Source: Athripsodes cinereus (taxonomy: Eukaryota; Arthropoda; Insecta; Trichoptera; Leptoceridae). From it: a stretch of DNA of 64,000 nucleotides. Position 1 is the stretch's first letter. Each line of letters starts with the position of its first letter. Of this stretch, positions 33,643-44,339 are shown piece after piece. The translations under genes were made by a program, and so were the position numbers. The DNA lies in assembly GCA_947579605.1 (NCBI GenBank), contig OX388313.1, positions 2,542,001 through 2,606,000 of the forward strand, given 5' to 3'. The notes under the pieces are model-generated. The model searched no databases. It saw only the letters and a list, made by a program, of their open reading frames with translations, and had not been told where the DNA came from.

Positions 33643-33894
33643 GAACACCTTGCTGCAGGAGGCAATCTAGACTATGGTACATGGAAAACCCTAAATCGAC
33701 TGAGATCTGGTGTAGGAAACTGCCGCGACAATAGAGAACGATTGGGCTTCCTACAGGACGAATCCGGAGCGTGTGACTATGGTGCAGCACAGACTATGCC
33801 ACACTTGTTGGAGTGTCCATTGTGCCCTGTCACTTGCACTATGGAGGATATTTTTGACGCATCTCCACCTGCTGCGCGTTTTGCGCAGTACTGA
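33643..33894 (+). pseudogene. LINE-G ORF2 C-terminal zinc-knuckle-like fragment
   Basis: An 83-codon frame with no stop encodes GTWKTLNRLRSGVGNCRDNR, LGFLQDESGACDYGAAQ and TMPHLLECPLCPVT, ending PPAARFAQY. The W-x-x-LNRxRxG start and C-x-Y/C-G...QTMxHLLxCP motif are characteristic of the C-terminus of several Jockey/I-type LINE proteins. It is bounded by ATTAG at about 33639-33643 and 33942-33946, a possible short duplication. It interrupts the host LINE between GPDG and the fingers of its polymerase. Confidence 0.7.
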
Positions 33895-33949
33895 AAATCA
33901 GTTTGATGGGTTTTTTCTCTGGGTTTCGACACGATAAATAAATTAGGAG

Positions 33950-35215
33950 TTTACAAGAAGGATGCTTTCCATGCAAATGGAAGATGGCTAGTATTATTCC
34001 TTTGCATAAATCTGGCAGCAAATCGGACGTTCGTAACTACAGACCAATTTTAATTCTATCACCTATTTCAAAAATATTTGAGGGTATGGTTCGTGAACAA
34101 ATTACTTTTTTCCTGAAGCCGTATCTTCTTGTAGAGCAGCATGGATTCATGAGTGGAAGATCGACAGTAACAAATCTGATTTTTTTTCTCAGCTATGGAC
34201 AATCGTATACAGTTGGATGCCATTTATATCGGCTTTCAAAAGGCATTTGATAAAGTAGAACATCGACTTTTTTCAACTAAGGTGGATTGACTCATATATT
34301 TCTGATAGATTGATGACAGTTAAACTTAACGGTAACTCATCTGGCAGTGTCAGTGTTACATCTGGTGTCCCTCAGGGGTCTTCTTTGGGTCCTTTACTTT
34401 TCACGATATTCATAAACAACATAAAAAAGTGCTTTGACCACTCAGAGCTTCTATTATTTGCGGACGATTTAAAAATATACTGTCAAATTCAATTATTGTT
34501 TGACTATGAAATGCTTAACGAGGACTTGGAAAGACTACACGAGTACTGTAAAAGAAATAACTTGCACTTGAATCTGGAGAAGTGTAATCTGATCTTTTTT
34601 ACCAAAAATAGAAACAAAATTCGATAAATTTACAATATCCATAATCATGATTTAAAAGAAGTAAATAAGATTAGAGATTTAGGTGTGGTGTTTGACTCTG
34701 AGCTTCACTTTGATGATCACGTGAACAAAATTATCGAAGAGAGCAATAAAATACTGAGATTTATTCTGAGATCTACAAAGTCATTTAGGTTATATGAATC
34801 GTATTTGTACTTGTACTTATCGTTGTTTCGCTCCAAGCTGGAGGACTGTTCCTCTGTATGGAATCCACATTTTAAAAAATATGTCGATCAAGTTGAGAGA
34901 ACTCAGTCTAAATTCATTCGTTTGGTTAGGAAGAGATTGCATTATCCTGTATGTATTAAAGATTTGCCTAAATTGGAATTGTGAAGAGTTTTGCTGGATG
35001 CATGCAACCTGAGAAAAATATGCTTGTCCGAATACGATGTGCCTAATATTTTAGATAGGATTAACTTTAGAATGCTTCCTTTAACAAGATCTTGTTTTCC
35101 GTTCTACATTAAAAAAAAAACAAAAACGATTGCAGACTCAAGAAACCCTGTTTATAGAATTTTAAAGTGCCAATTACGTCAGGTTTGTGAGAAAGGAGAG
35201 TTGAGGGTAGAATAA
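33950..35215 (+). pseudogene. CR1/Jockey-group LINE ORF2, reverse transcriptase and C-terminus, broken
   Basis: Three frames in order carry the polymerase. 33984-34250 has ASIIPLHKSGSKSDVRNYRP, ISKIFEGMVR and QHGFMSGRST. About 34222-34270 has KAFDKVEHRLF with a catalytic aspartate. 34310-34627 has SGVPQGSSLGPLLFTIFINN and FADDLKIY, the catalytic FADD box, then EKCNLIFFTK. 34685-34984 holds the thumb, beginning VFDSELHFDDHVN, with LYLSLFRSKLEDCSSVWNPH after it, and 34991-35215 the C-terminal part. Stops and frameshifts at about 34251, 34625 and 34982 inactivate it. The motif order matches CR1/Jockey-group LINEs; I cannot fix the clade further. Confidence 0.78.
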
Positions 35216-35630
35216 GATGAAATAAATATTTAAAAAAATGTATTTGTTTGAGATAGTTTTAATATAATTTAATTTTAAGTGTTTGGGATAGTTTTAATTT
35301 TTAGACTGTTTTTTAAATTTTTAAATTTTTGATTTTTCTTTTATAAGGGTTTTTTTGTATTGTTATTGCATACATTAGTGAAGTGTGAATGTGTTTGTGC
35401 GAATGAATGTATTAGGTATGTGTGCGAAATTGGGTGAGCAGCGATTTGTAATAGGAATGGGTGATTGGATGTATTGTGAATTAATACCTATATTATGTGT
35501 AAGATTTTCTATAATTGTTTTGTGTGTTATTGCTGAAGTATGCACTGTTTCGATGTAAGACTATTGGAATGTTTTTGTCGCTTACATGTTTATATTTATA
35601 TGGCTTTCATCTGTTGTGTACCATGTAAAT
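35216..35630 (+). other. CR1/Jockey-group LINE 3' UTR
   Basis: Follows the ORF2 stop and runs to about 35628. The last 100 bp (ATTGCTGAAGTATGCACTG ... TTGTGTACCATG) recur at 3795-3905. No clear A-tail separates it from the hAT sequence. Confidence 0.6.
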
Positions 35631-35773
35631 GAAGAAACAAATCAGTAATTCGGTGAAAGTACCGGATACTTACCCGGTACATTGTGGAAAAATGTACTGC
35701 AAGAAAATATTCTTTAAGAAAACCGAGGAGTTTTGGAATATTTCAAATTCCTATACCATTTTCAAGTCAATAT

Positions 35774-35854
35774 TCGCATTCGCATTCGCATTCGCGAATG
35801 TCGGCATGAAATATTCGCATTCGCATTCGCATTCGCGAATATCCAAAATCAGAC
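35774..35854. repeat. hAT right subterminal ATTCGC array
   Basis: Two blocks of tandem ATTCGC at about 35774-35798 and 35815-35839, separated by GTCGGCATGAAAT, sit just inside the right TIR. Confidence 0.7.
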
Positions 35855-35878
35855 ATTCGTTACATCACTAGTAGGTAG

Positions 35879-37239
35879 CCATGTAAAAATGGTTTTTACC
35901 ATTTTTTTTAATTTTATTTATTCTCTCTTTTACTATCCTTTTAAAAAATAGAGAGAAGACAAGACATATTCTTTAGGAAAGGTTTAACTAGTGTTTATTT
36001 AGTTGAATATTTTTTTGAATAATCAATTCAACTACAATACATTTTTTTCCACGTAAAGAGAAACAATATTATTATATACGTTATAAAGATGCTTTTCGTC
36101 GAAATGTGTCGCCAAACTTATAGCTCACATGATTCAACAGAGGCGGTTCTTCTGGCTTCGTCATATGATGGTTTTAAAATTTCTAAGGACGAATGGTAGT
36201 AAAATTACAAATTCCGAAAAATCTATATCATTATAAAATATTCTCATGATAACGATATTAGAGCGATATAAATATCTAAGGTAGAAGTATATCAATAATA
36301 AATTAAAACTACGGAATTCCTATACAAAATAGTGAATGCTTGTTAAAAAACGTGCAGTCACACTACACATCACCGGAGCGCGTGTAATTTTTTTTTATCA
36401 CAGTAAAGCAAAGGATTCCTTGCACCCCTTGTTTCGGAAAGCAGAAAATTTTAGTGCAAAAAAATATACATGCTGATTTTTTTTTCATTAGTAACGTACA
36501 CTAGACAAACATCGCACCCCTTAAAACGCATACCTTTAGGTATGGCTGAAATGGAAAATCTATATTCAACATAGGTTTGTAGGTGTGTCTTGATAGAAAC
36601 AGTCTATGTCGTCGGGGCAAACATTAATTCAAGGAGCTATCTCAGTAATAATTCTGCATATTATACATACATACATACATAAGGCGGTATATACCCACCT
36701 GCATACTTACTTTAGCAATAATAAGGAGACGACAACGATGTTTCTAATATCTTCTACATATTCTAACTAGGTAAATACCTCTACTCTTAATGAAACCCAT
36801 AAAACACAGAGAGTTTGTTTAACACTCTTTGACACGATTGAGCTGAGGTTAAAAAGTTCTTTTTCATGATCTGATTCTGACTAGAAAAAGGTTTTGTAGT
36901 CAACTTTTCTAGATATATGCACATAAGTATAATTAATTTTAGAAGGATTAACTATGTTACAGTTTCGAGACATTTTGAATGTTTTGAGTATTCCACAATG
37001 CACTTCCAATACTTGATTGAAATACGCAAAACATTCGTAAGTAATTAATTTAATTTGATGATATGTGGACCAATAGTGTCTAGGTAGAAGAATTTTCTCA
37101 TTTTAATCAACATTTGTCAACGCATCGGCAGCAAAATAATATGTAAAAACTTATTCAATTATTATTTCTAGTACAAAAAAATATTTATTAACTTATTTTT
37201 CCTTACTCTACCTACTTCAATATGTCAATAAACAATTTT
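35879..37239. other. AT-rich DNA with a degraded RTE-C trace
   Basis: No gene. Around 36145-36290 the order CGGTTCTTCTGGCTTCGTCA, GATAACGATATTAGAGCG resembles RTE-C plus-strand sequence but is heavily decayed. A (CATA)n run lies at 36664-36682. Confidence 0.4.
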
Positions 37240-37325
37240 ATTAAATAAAATGCATTATTATTAAATAAAAACATGTTATAGAGGGCGAGTTTATCGCAAA
37301 GCCGTGCTTTCTCCATTTGAAAGTA
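37240..37325 (-). mobile_element. LINE-E 3' UTR fragment
   Basis: GAGGGCGAGTTTATCGCAAA and CGTGCTTTCTCC match the LINE-E 3' UTR in the same orientation as the 53.8-kb copy. The left side is TTATTATTAAAT, a degraded (ATT)n tail. Confidence 0.6.
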
Positions 37326-37689
37326 CAGACTAAATTAATTTTTAATTGGCTTTTTTAATTTGTAGAACTTGTGTAGTTGAGAAAAATTCTTAAGTGTGTG
37401 GGCAAAAAAATAATAATTGTGAGTCATAAAGTGTTGACTAGACGTACTTTTTCTCCCGCATACATTTTCTATTTCTGCTTACAACAAGCATTCGCTTCCA
37501 GCTTGAGACAATGTGACAGAGAAAAAAAATGTATATTGAAACATTTCTCTGAACGTACTTCTTCAACTTAAAGACCAAGCGGATATCGGATATACCTACA
37601 CTTTACAACTAACTCCTGAAAAAAATTAGAATTCTAGCAAAAAATGTATATGATACACCTCCACACATTTCTTAGAACTGGAGTTGTTT

Positions 37690-37772
37690 TTTAAAGATAT
37701 ATCTGGGATTTTGTTATAAACCTTTCACAGTAAGCTATAAAAGCTTGTGTTGTGAAAGGGGAATTTGCCGCC
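37690..37772 (-). repeat. SINE1 3' half
   Basis: TTTTAAAGATATATCTGGGA, TTTTGTTATAAACC and AGCTTGTGTTGTGAAAGGGG are the reverse complement of the SINE1 tail and body. The tRNA-like head is missing; the copy stops at TTTGCCG. Confidence 0.7.
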
Positions 37773-37924
37773 GGAGTTGTCAGCGGACTGAATGTAAAAA
37801 ATATACAGACTGCCCTCTCTACGTCGTCTAAAAGTAAGACATTCAGGATGTGTAGCATTGCTCATCACTGAATTAAAATCTTTTTTTTTTTCGAAAATCT
37901 GGATTTTACAGGACATTCAAAGAT
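37773..37924 (-). repeat. SINE2 copy between two SINE1 copies
   Basis: On the minus strand ACAGGACATTC..., TTCAGTGATGAGCAATG, ACACATCCTGAATG and GAGGGCAGTCTG follow the SINE2 middle region. The conserved 3' hairpin and tail are not recognisable. Confidence 0.5.
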
Positions 37925-38101
37925 TTTTTTTTTAAAGATGTATCTGGGTTTTGTTGTAAACCCAAATACAACCTCATACACCTTTTACAGTAAGCTACTA
38001 AAAGCTTGTGTCGTGAAAGGGGAGTTTGCCGGCACCTGGTATCGAACCACGGACCCCTTGTTCGCGAGGCCGAGACTCTACCTCCAGGCTACCGACTAAC
38101 T
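37925..38101 (-). repeat. SINE1, full-length copy
   Basis: Reverse complement of the 22.3-kb copy over its whole length. The B box reads GGTTCGATAC on the minus strand near 38040-38050 and the A box TAGCCTGGAGG near 38082-38092. The A-rich tail lies at the left. Confidence 0.82.
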
Positions 38102-41100
38102 CGTTTGTTTTAAATATTTTAATAAGTTATAGGTACTCTTGCAGAACTGCAGGTACATAGAACAAAGTAAGTAGGTACGTTTCCTAGCAGACACTTGAAA
38201 ATGCGTCTCGTCTCTAGACAGAAAGTTACAAATAAAAAAATTGGTATACATACTAAACATATAAAGCTTACTGCTTTAAAAAAAAATAGAGGAAAAGCGT
38301 CGGGAATGGAAAGGCGTGTAGAGCGAACAGAAGGGGAGGTATGGTTAGACAACAAGATGTAGTAGAAACGCTATAGAAAATTGTTTAATGTCATAATGGA
38401 CAATTGGGAGAATGGCGGTGAATTGAAAACTTGGAACTTGTATATTATATGTATGTAGTACCTAGTACAATGTAGAATGGTAAAGTTTTCGATTGTTCAC
38501 ATACCATCAATATTGTAGGAGGTTGTAAAGTTCAACTTTTAAAACACGAACCTCGATAACTTCAAACTCGATAATTTGAACGTGGAACATTCGAGAATAA
38601 CATTAAATCGATGAAAATATATAATGTCTAAAGGAAATCTCGATTAACCAATGAATTGCATACGACAAACACCTTAAGTAGGTACCAACTTCGGAAGTTT
38701 TAAAGAAAACTTTTAGAAATATCTAAAATAAATAACTTGAAGTTTGGGTAGTAGGTATGAATCGTTTAATCTCAGTTTTTTGACAATAACTGCAACATCA
38801 ATAATTGCAGGACTGCCATCAGTGGGGATTCTTAGAAAGTAAGACCATTAATAAAGCAAGACCAGAGACAGTGGGCTGGCTGTCGGTGCTGGAACCAATG
38901 CTACTGGTACAGAGGATACGACTCAGCCTACCTAGGTGAAGACATAATATATACAAAACCAATCCGTACGAAAAGCAAAACAAGTGTCTATAACTTGTGT
39001 ATAAGTGTAGGTCCACAAATCGACTATTGTATTTTTAATATTTTATTCATTCTACGACCAATTGTAATATTTTACACACAAAAAATAGACTTTTGTATGA
39101 ATGAAATGTATCAAAATCTCGTTTTAGTTCTCGATAATTCGAAAGTGTTTTATAGTCCTTCGAGTAACAATCGAGCAATCAAAATTCGAACATTTTACGA
39201 GTATAATAAGTACATTGTGCTGCAAAGGGGGAAAGTAGAGGGCAAAACGCGACATAACAACGCATACATACCCGCTCAAAACACTCACAAATATGCGGCA
39301 AGTACATCCGTAGAGGTGGTTAGGAAATTAGATTCCACTGTCGCTTTTACGATGCAAATGTTTTGGTATTTCTATACAAATTCTATACGAAATGTATGTA
39401 CGTAGCTGCCCTTTCACCTTCAACCGTATATAAGAAAATTACTACAATAAGAGCATACCTATACCTATACCTACCCAATACGTACATATTGTTGATTATC
39501 TTTTTGGTAAAATAAATAAATAATTTGTATGAACGATTTGTATAGGTTCAAAAAATATTTTAGTTTGAATTTGATTTATGACAGACGAATCCACTGCTTA
39601 CATCGTTTGTAAGTAAAAGATGCGGTAATATAATGAATAGGTAAATTTAAGACAAAATAATCCAGTGGTTACCCCAAAGGGATAAATAAATAGATTTGTG
39701 ACAAGATTGTAGATGCGAGTGAATATATGCATAAGTGAGAAAGAACAATTTAGAGAAAAGGTAGAATAATTATTGAGGTGTTTAAAGGGTGGCGATAAGT
39801 AGGAAGTGGAAGGGTAGATAGATACCTATATAAGAGAAGGTATCTATTATCTACATATCTAGCAGGTAGAGAGGTAGTCGAAGCAGGGAGGGTACGATGG
39901 AGTTTAGGGAGTATTTGCAACGGTACCAGACCCTTACTCACCCACACACACACAGATACAGACACGAAGAGAAAGAGAGTTTGTTAGAGATGTAATCTTC
40001 ATCATTTAGTCCTGTAAGTGGTAAACGTGCCTGAAGCGATGGCGGCCGGCGGATGGGAAGGGAAAAGACTGCATGAGGGACAGATTCATCTAAACCTCAC
40101 ACTTCATAATGTAGTAGTACCTAGTATTATTATTTTTGTTATTGTTATTTCTACCATTCCCGAATTAGGTAAAATTAAGTCCTTTTGTATATTATTATTG
40201 TATTGAATTTATTTGCTTGTTATGTTAATCCACTATAGTTTAAAGTGTACCTACGACAAATTATGGGGAAACTAATGATTTCGACACAAACGCTCATCTA
40301 TGCAAAATCAAAAAAGGGTTTGCAACTTAGAATAAACATGGTTTCATGTGTGGTCTAGAAAAGACAAATTAAACACATTTGGTTTTGTTTTCCAGAGGGA
40401 TTTGAACTCGAATGTCATCTTTTTCCCCTGTGTTTTGTCTATTACCGGATTACAAGTACTAAATTTACAAATTTCATCTCTAAAAGTGGATAATTGTGAA
40501 CACAAATCTTCGTTAAAATTAAGAAAAAAAACTATACTCTATAAATATTGTTTCAAAAAAAGTTAACTTAAGAGCAACTTTTGAGCTCCGGAAATCCTAT
40601 TTTTCATTTTCATTCTAGTATGTATATGATCAGTTTGCATTCCTTTTCTACTCTCAATACGTACCTTCTACCTATGTAATTCTACACTCAATTCTTCATC
40701 ATCTTCATAGTTCTTATCACAACGAAGACACCTGCTCGGAATTAATATTTGAACAATGTTGTTAAAACTCACTTCATTCCTTCCATTTTGTAGGTATAGG
40801 TACCTGTATACTTCATTGTTGCTTAGTGTTCGCTTAAGGTGCTTTGTTAACTCTTCGCGGCAAAATCGGGCAGCAAAAACGAGAGCAAGAGCTTTCGACT
40901 AAGACGTGGCAATCTACCAATTGTTGAAATTACTTTATTTCTCGGATATTTCAGGAGTTCAAGGACTCCTATTTATCCATTTAGGTAACAATTTGTTTAT
41001 CTTTCAACTCTCTAGTCTGTTAGTACCTCTATGACAGTGTTGGCATCTTCAGTGGGCGGGGGAATCTACCAATAGCTAAACTGATCGAATCTAATCCCAT

Positions 41101-41190
41101 TGCATTTGAATTCTTTTTGGGTAATATTGATACCAATTTCCTCTACTTGAGCATCCATATGTCAATATTGGTTCACCTCCATCGACGACA
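38102..41190. other. mixed unique-looking sequence, no supported gene
   Basis: The least repeat-like part of the window. A 136-codon plus-strand frame at 38995-39405 has no recognisable domain and an unremarkable composition. Around 40020-40090 there is a short GC-rich patch (GCGATGGCGGCCGGCGGATG), preceded by a splice-donor-like CTGTAAGT at 40012-40019. It might be a non-coding exon of a host gene, but nothing proves it. Confidence 0.35.
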
Positions 41191-41262
41191 ATTTCAAGTA
41201 TTTTGCTGTCATTGTCATCAGAAAGATGTATTGTGAAAAAGAGGCATCTAGGCCATCAGAAA
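41191..41262 (-). pseudogene. RTE-C trace
   Basis: TTGTCATCAGAAAGATGTAT and TGTGAAAAAGAGGCATC resemble the complement of the RTE-C segment around 57268-57310. It is short and diverged. A similar trace lies at 42388-42428. Confidence 0.35.
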
Positions 41263-41574
41263 TGAAACAACAGTGATTGTTTTGGTCAATTTTTATTGGA
41301 TATTTTCAAAATATGACCAATTTAGTACTATTGAGTCTCCTTTATTACAGACAACATATTTTGTATATTTTATTGAGTCCGTTGTCCTACATTAAGACTA
41401 AATGACAGCAAAACTGTGCAATGCTATTTTAAGGACCATCTTCCGTAAATATGATATGGTACCTACATGAAGTTGTCTAACAAAGCTCTGTTGCGTTGTA
41501 CTGAAACGTTTCTCTACGAGTTCATAACAATGCAATGTCTCGATATCGGCAGTCGCGACGTTCGCGTATAGCGT

Positions 41575-41710
41575 CCGATGTTACAATTCGCCATCTGTAG
41601 CGAGACGCGAAAACTAATTTAAATTGCAAGATTCTTATAAAAGAGCAGTTACGTGTCTATACGTTCACTATTAGTGTTCAATTAAAAATATTCCTATTAT
41701 TGGTGAACAG
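41575..41710 (+). promoter_or_regulatory. promoter-like patch: TATA box, initiator, CpG-rich upstream
   Basis: CpG-rich sequence at 41530-41615 (CAGTCGCGACGTTCGCG) leads to TATAAAA at 41636-41642. An initiator-like TTCACTA follows, with its A at 41667, about 31 bp downstream of the TATA start, the spacing of a canonical RNA polymerase II core promoter. A donor-like GAACAGGTAGAC follows at 41704-41715. This could be the first exon of a host transcript, or the core of a decayed LTR. I see no matching second LTR or coding sequence. Confidence 0.4.
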
Positions 41711-42584
41711 GTAGACGTCCATACTTAATACCGAAGCTCATTATGTTACCAATTTCTTCTCGTTACTAAAACCTTATACCCATCTATAATTCAACGCTTT
41801 TGAACAATGAAAATAATTGAGAATTGAGACTGTGACAAAGCTTAAGTTATAGGTAATATAAGAGAATTTTCATTTTAATAGAAATTCATTTTCGATTCCA
41901 TTCATTCCATAGGTTTTGTCTACTTAAGCACTTTTGCTTCTTATAGATATTCCACTAAGATATTTTAATAATAAAAAGCTATCTATATAATTTTTAATCT
42001 ATCGTATGAATCAGGATGGTAATTGAAGTTGCGAATAACCAAAATGACTGCGTTTTATGTTCATAAACTTTTATTTGCCTATCGTTAAATATACATAATA
42101 AATACGTTTGTTCGGAGCTTTAAAACGATAGGTTTAACTTTAGACTTATGTTTTCACCTGAATGATGCATAAATATTGGTCAAATTCTAACGTAAATCAG
42201 CATAGGCAGATCTTAACAGATTAATAATGTAAGCTTACACTGGTTTTCCATGGGTTATATCTCAACCATTACCTTAATGGAGATTTTTTTGTAAGCTCCA
42301 AGTTTATCTTTCTTTAATTTGTGCACTATTAATCACATATACGAAACAGGACCATCTATTCAGAGCAGTTTTGATATTCATAAGACTCGTTGTCGTAGGA
42401 ACAATGTATCGTAAGAGAACTAAAGAGCCTAATGTTTGTTTAAATGATTCCTCCAGGTGTATTAACAATGTTTAATAAATGAGAAAAATCAATCATAAAG
42501 AAGAGAAAAAAAATATTCTCCAATAATTTACACAAACTTTTACGTTTTATAAAATCTATGAAGGTATACCGAATTAGTAGAGTA

Positions 42585-42842
42585 TACTGTACTATACCAT
42601 AACCTGACGCCGTGTCTAGGTGTGGTAGAGAGAACTGGACGTCAAATTGATCTATCTTTACATATTTGTTTCGCTTCCTCCATATTCATCGATTTTTTAT
42701 ACACGCAGTCTTCCTTGAGAATTTGATCCACGTGGTCAAGACACATTATCCTCTTTCGGATATCCTCTCCCTTTCTGATCTTCATAATATTCTTTCATCA
42801 TCTATTCACTCTACATGTTCAAACTATCGTAATTTTTTTTCC
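42585..42842 (-). pseudogene. RTE-A LINE C-terminal fragment
   Basis: The reverse complement carries GAAAGAGGATAATGTGTCTT, CCACGTGGATCAAATTCTCA, AGGAAGAC, GAGGAAGCGAAAC and a degraded CTACCACACC 3' end. It aligns with 10690-10930. Stops are present and the GRPRTTW box is lost. Confidence 0.6.
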
Positions 42843-43223
42843 GAGTAAAGGTACATAAACATATCTTTTCTTATATTTACTTACACACAACAAAAACTGA
42901 TAACTCCAATTAAAATAATAACAATCGTAATAATTTGAACAAATATTAAATATTACAACTTCAAACAAACAATACAAATAATATTTTATTAAACAAGTGT
43001 TTTTATTTAAAGAGGCTGCGGTTTTTGTTTGTGGATGATAAGTTTTACCAACTTCACAAACATGATGTTGTTGATCATAATATTAAAATGTAGAATCTAC
43101 ATTAAGTCGTTTCTAAATTTTGTTTTTGTGAGGTTTACTAATATGATAAATAAAACCTTTGACTACCAATCTACCTAGTTGTATGTATTATAAGTGGGTA
43201 AATAATAATACCTACATAAATAA

Positions 43224-43568
43224 AACGATTTAGTATTACATGATAAACGTAATAAAATAACGTACCTAATAGACATCGCTGTTCCAAATACACATAATAT
43301 ACAAACAACCGTCGCAGAAAAAATACGTAAATATACAGAACTAGCAGGAGAAATAAAAAATATTTGGCATTCTAGATCCGTTTATATAATACCTTTAGTC
43401 ATGTCAGCTATAGGGGTAACTCCGAAATCTTTAATAAATAATTTACAAAAATTAGATTTACCGGTTAATTTGTATATTAAAATTCAAAAATCTATTATAA
43501 TTAACACTTGTAATATTGTAAAAAAGTTTTTGAACACAGATATTTCAGGCACAATGCTGGTATTTTGA
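43224..43568 (+). pseudogene. LINE-H ORF2 C-terminal fragment
   Basis: A 114-codon open frame ends in TGA at 43566-43568. It encodes HDKRNKITYLIDIAVPNTHN, then EKIRKYTELAGEIKNIWHSR, YIIPLVMSAIGVTPKSL, LYIKIQKSIIINTCNIVKKF and a last SGTMLVF. The DKRNKxTYLIDIAVP...EKxxKYxELAxEIKxxW pattern recurs as the C-terminus of a non-LTR retrotransposon family in insects; I recognise the pattern but cannot assign a clade. It is 5'-truncated, without polymerase motifs. About 180 bp of probable 3' UTR follow, ending near a TTCTGCCGCCGCGTAAAA stretch at 43720. Confidence 0.68.
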
Positions 43569-43779
43569 TCCCGCGTTTTGAGCCTATTCCTTTGATATCC
43601 TGTATATCTGGATAGGTGAATTTTTCCCGGCATTAGACTGTTAAGTTTTTGTGTGACCATGACTGATCATATGGAGACTTATCTGGTTGTATAATGCTGA
43701 GAAGTGTGGATGGCAATTCTGCCGCCGCGTAAAAAAAATCGATACAATATACAAGCATGGGATATGCTTAGGGAAAATA

Positions 43780-43990
43780 CCAAAAAGTGGTCTTTCTTCC
43801 AGCCAACTCTGATGAATATGTTTGAATAGATAGGTGTTTTAATAGAGTATAATTTATATAAGTGTAGTGATCGTTTTTTGGGTACTCTAGTAGTCTTGAA
43901 AGACTTTTTACCGTTGGCTTCTGCTCGACGTTTCGTGCAGAAGCCAACCTGACATCAGCTGGGGCGTTAAGTGGTGGTGGCAGGCTTCGA
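43780..43990 (-). mobile_element. possible Penelope-like 3' region with strong hairpin
   Basis: A 12-bp perfect inverted repeat, GTTGGCTTCTGC (43913-43924) and GCAGAAGCCAAC (43937-43948), encloses a 12-base loop. On the minus strand the loop reads ACGAAACGTCGA, containing GAAACGTC. CTGATGTCAG lies just upstream on that strand. GAAACGUC is a known half of Penelope hammerhead motifs, but the two halves are not arranged as a standard hammerhead here, so the family is tentative. Confidence 0.35.
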
Positions 43991-44339
43991 CAGCGCATAT
44001 TATATAAACATATTATGTAAACATTTTGGGCTGTATTCGTCGTCTTTGGCATGGCATAAACATATCTTCTGTTCCAATGATAATATGATAAAGAATGTTT
44101 GTGAAAATGCTATGAGAATATTGTTGACTTGTGACAACAATATGGTAACAATGATTACAAATATTTGTTTGTTATGAATAAGATGGTTAAAAATTGAAAA
44201 ATTTAATCCATGATTCAAACCATTCCGTTACCGATTTACTTCATATTTGTGCCACAAGCGCATTGATTACTGTTAGGATATTTGCGGTAATTTTGAGGTC
44301 ATTTCAAACCTAGATTAATTTTTTACAGGAGAAAAAAAA

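Larger units (their letters stand above)
31065..35870. mobile_element. hAT-like non-autonomous element carrying nested LINEs
   Basis: The termini are perfect 16-bp inverted repeats, TAGTGATGTAACGAAT at 31065-31080 and its complement at 35855-35870. They are flanked by the identical 8-bp duplication GTAGGTAG at 31057-31064 and 35871-35878. An 8-bp duplication with a TAGNG start fits the hAT superfamily. Just inside both ends lie arrays of the hexamer ATTCGC (31081-31150 and 35774-35836). I see no hAT transposase; what lies between is a CR1/Jockey-group LINE (about 31.2-35.63 kb) that itself contains two smaller LINE insertions. Removing the LINE leaves a MITE of a few hundred bp. Confidence 0.88.

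Noticed and set aside
38995..39405. 136-codon plus-strand ORF
   Set aside because: No domain, no repeats of a known type, no splice context, composition like surrounding AT-rich DNA; likely chance.
41575..41710. Complete LTR retrotransposon at 41.6 kb
   Set aside because: Only one promoter-like patch; no second LTR, primer-binding site or gag/pol codons nearby.
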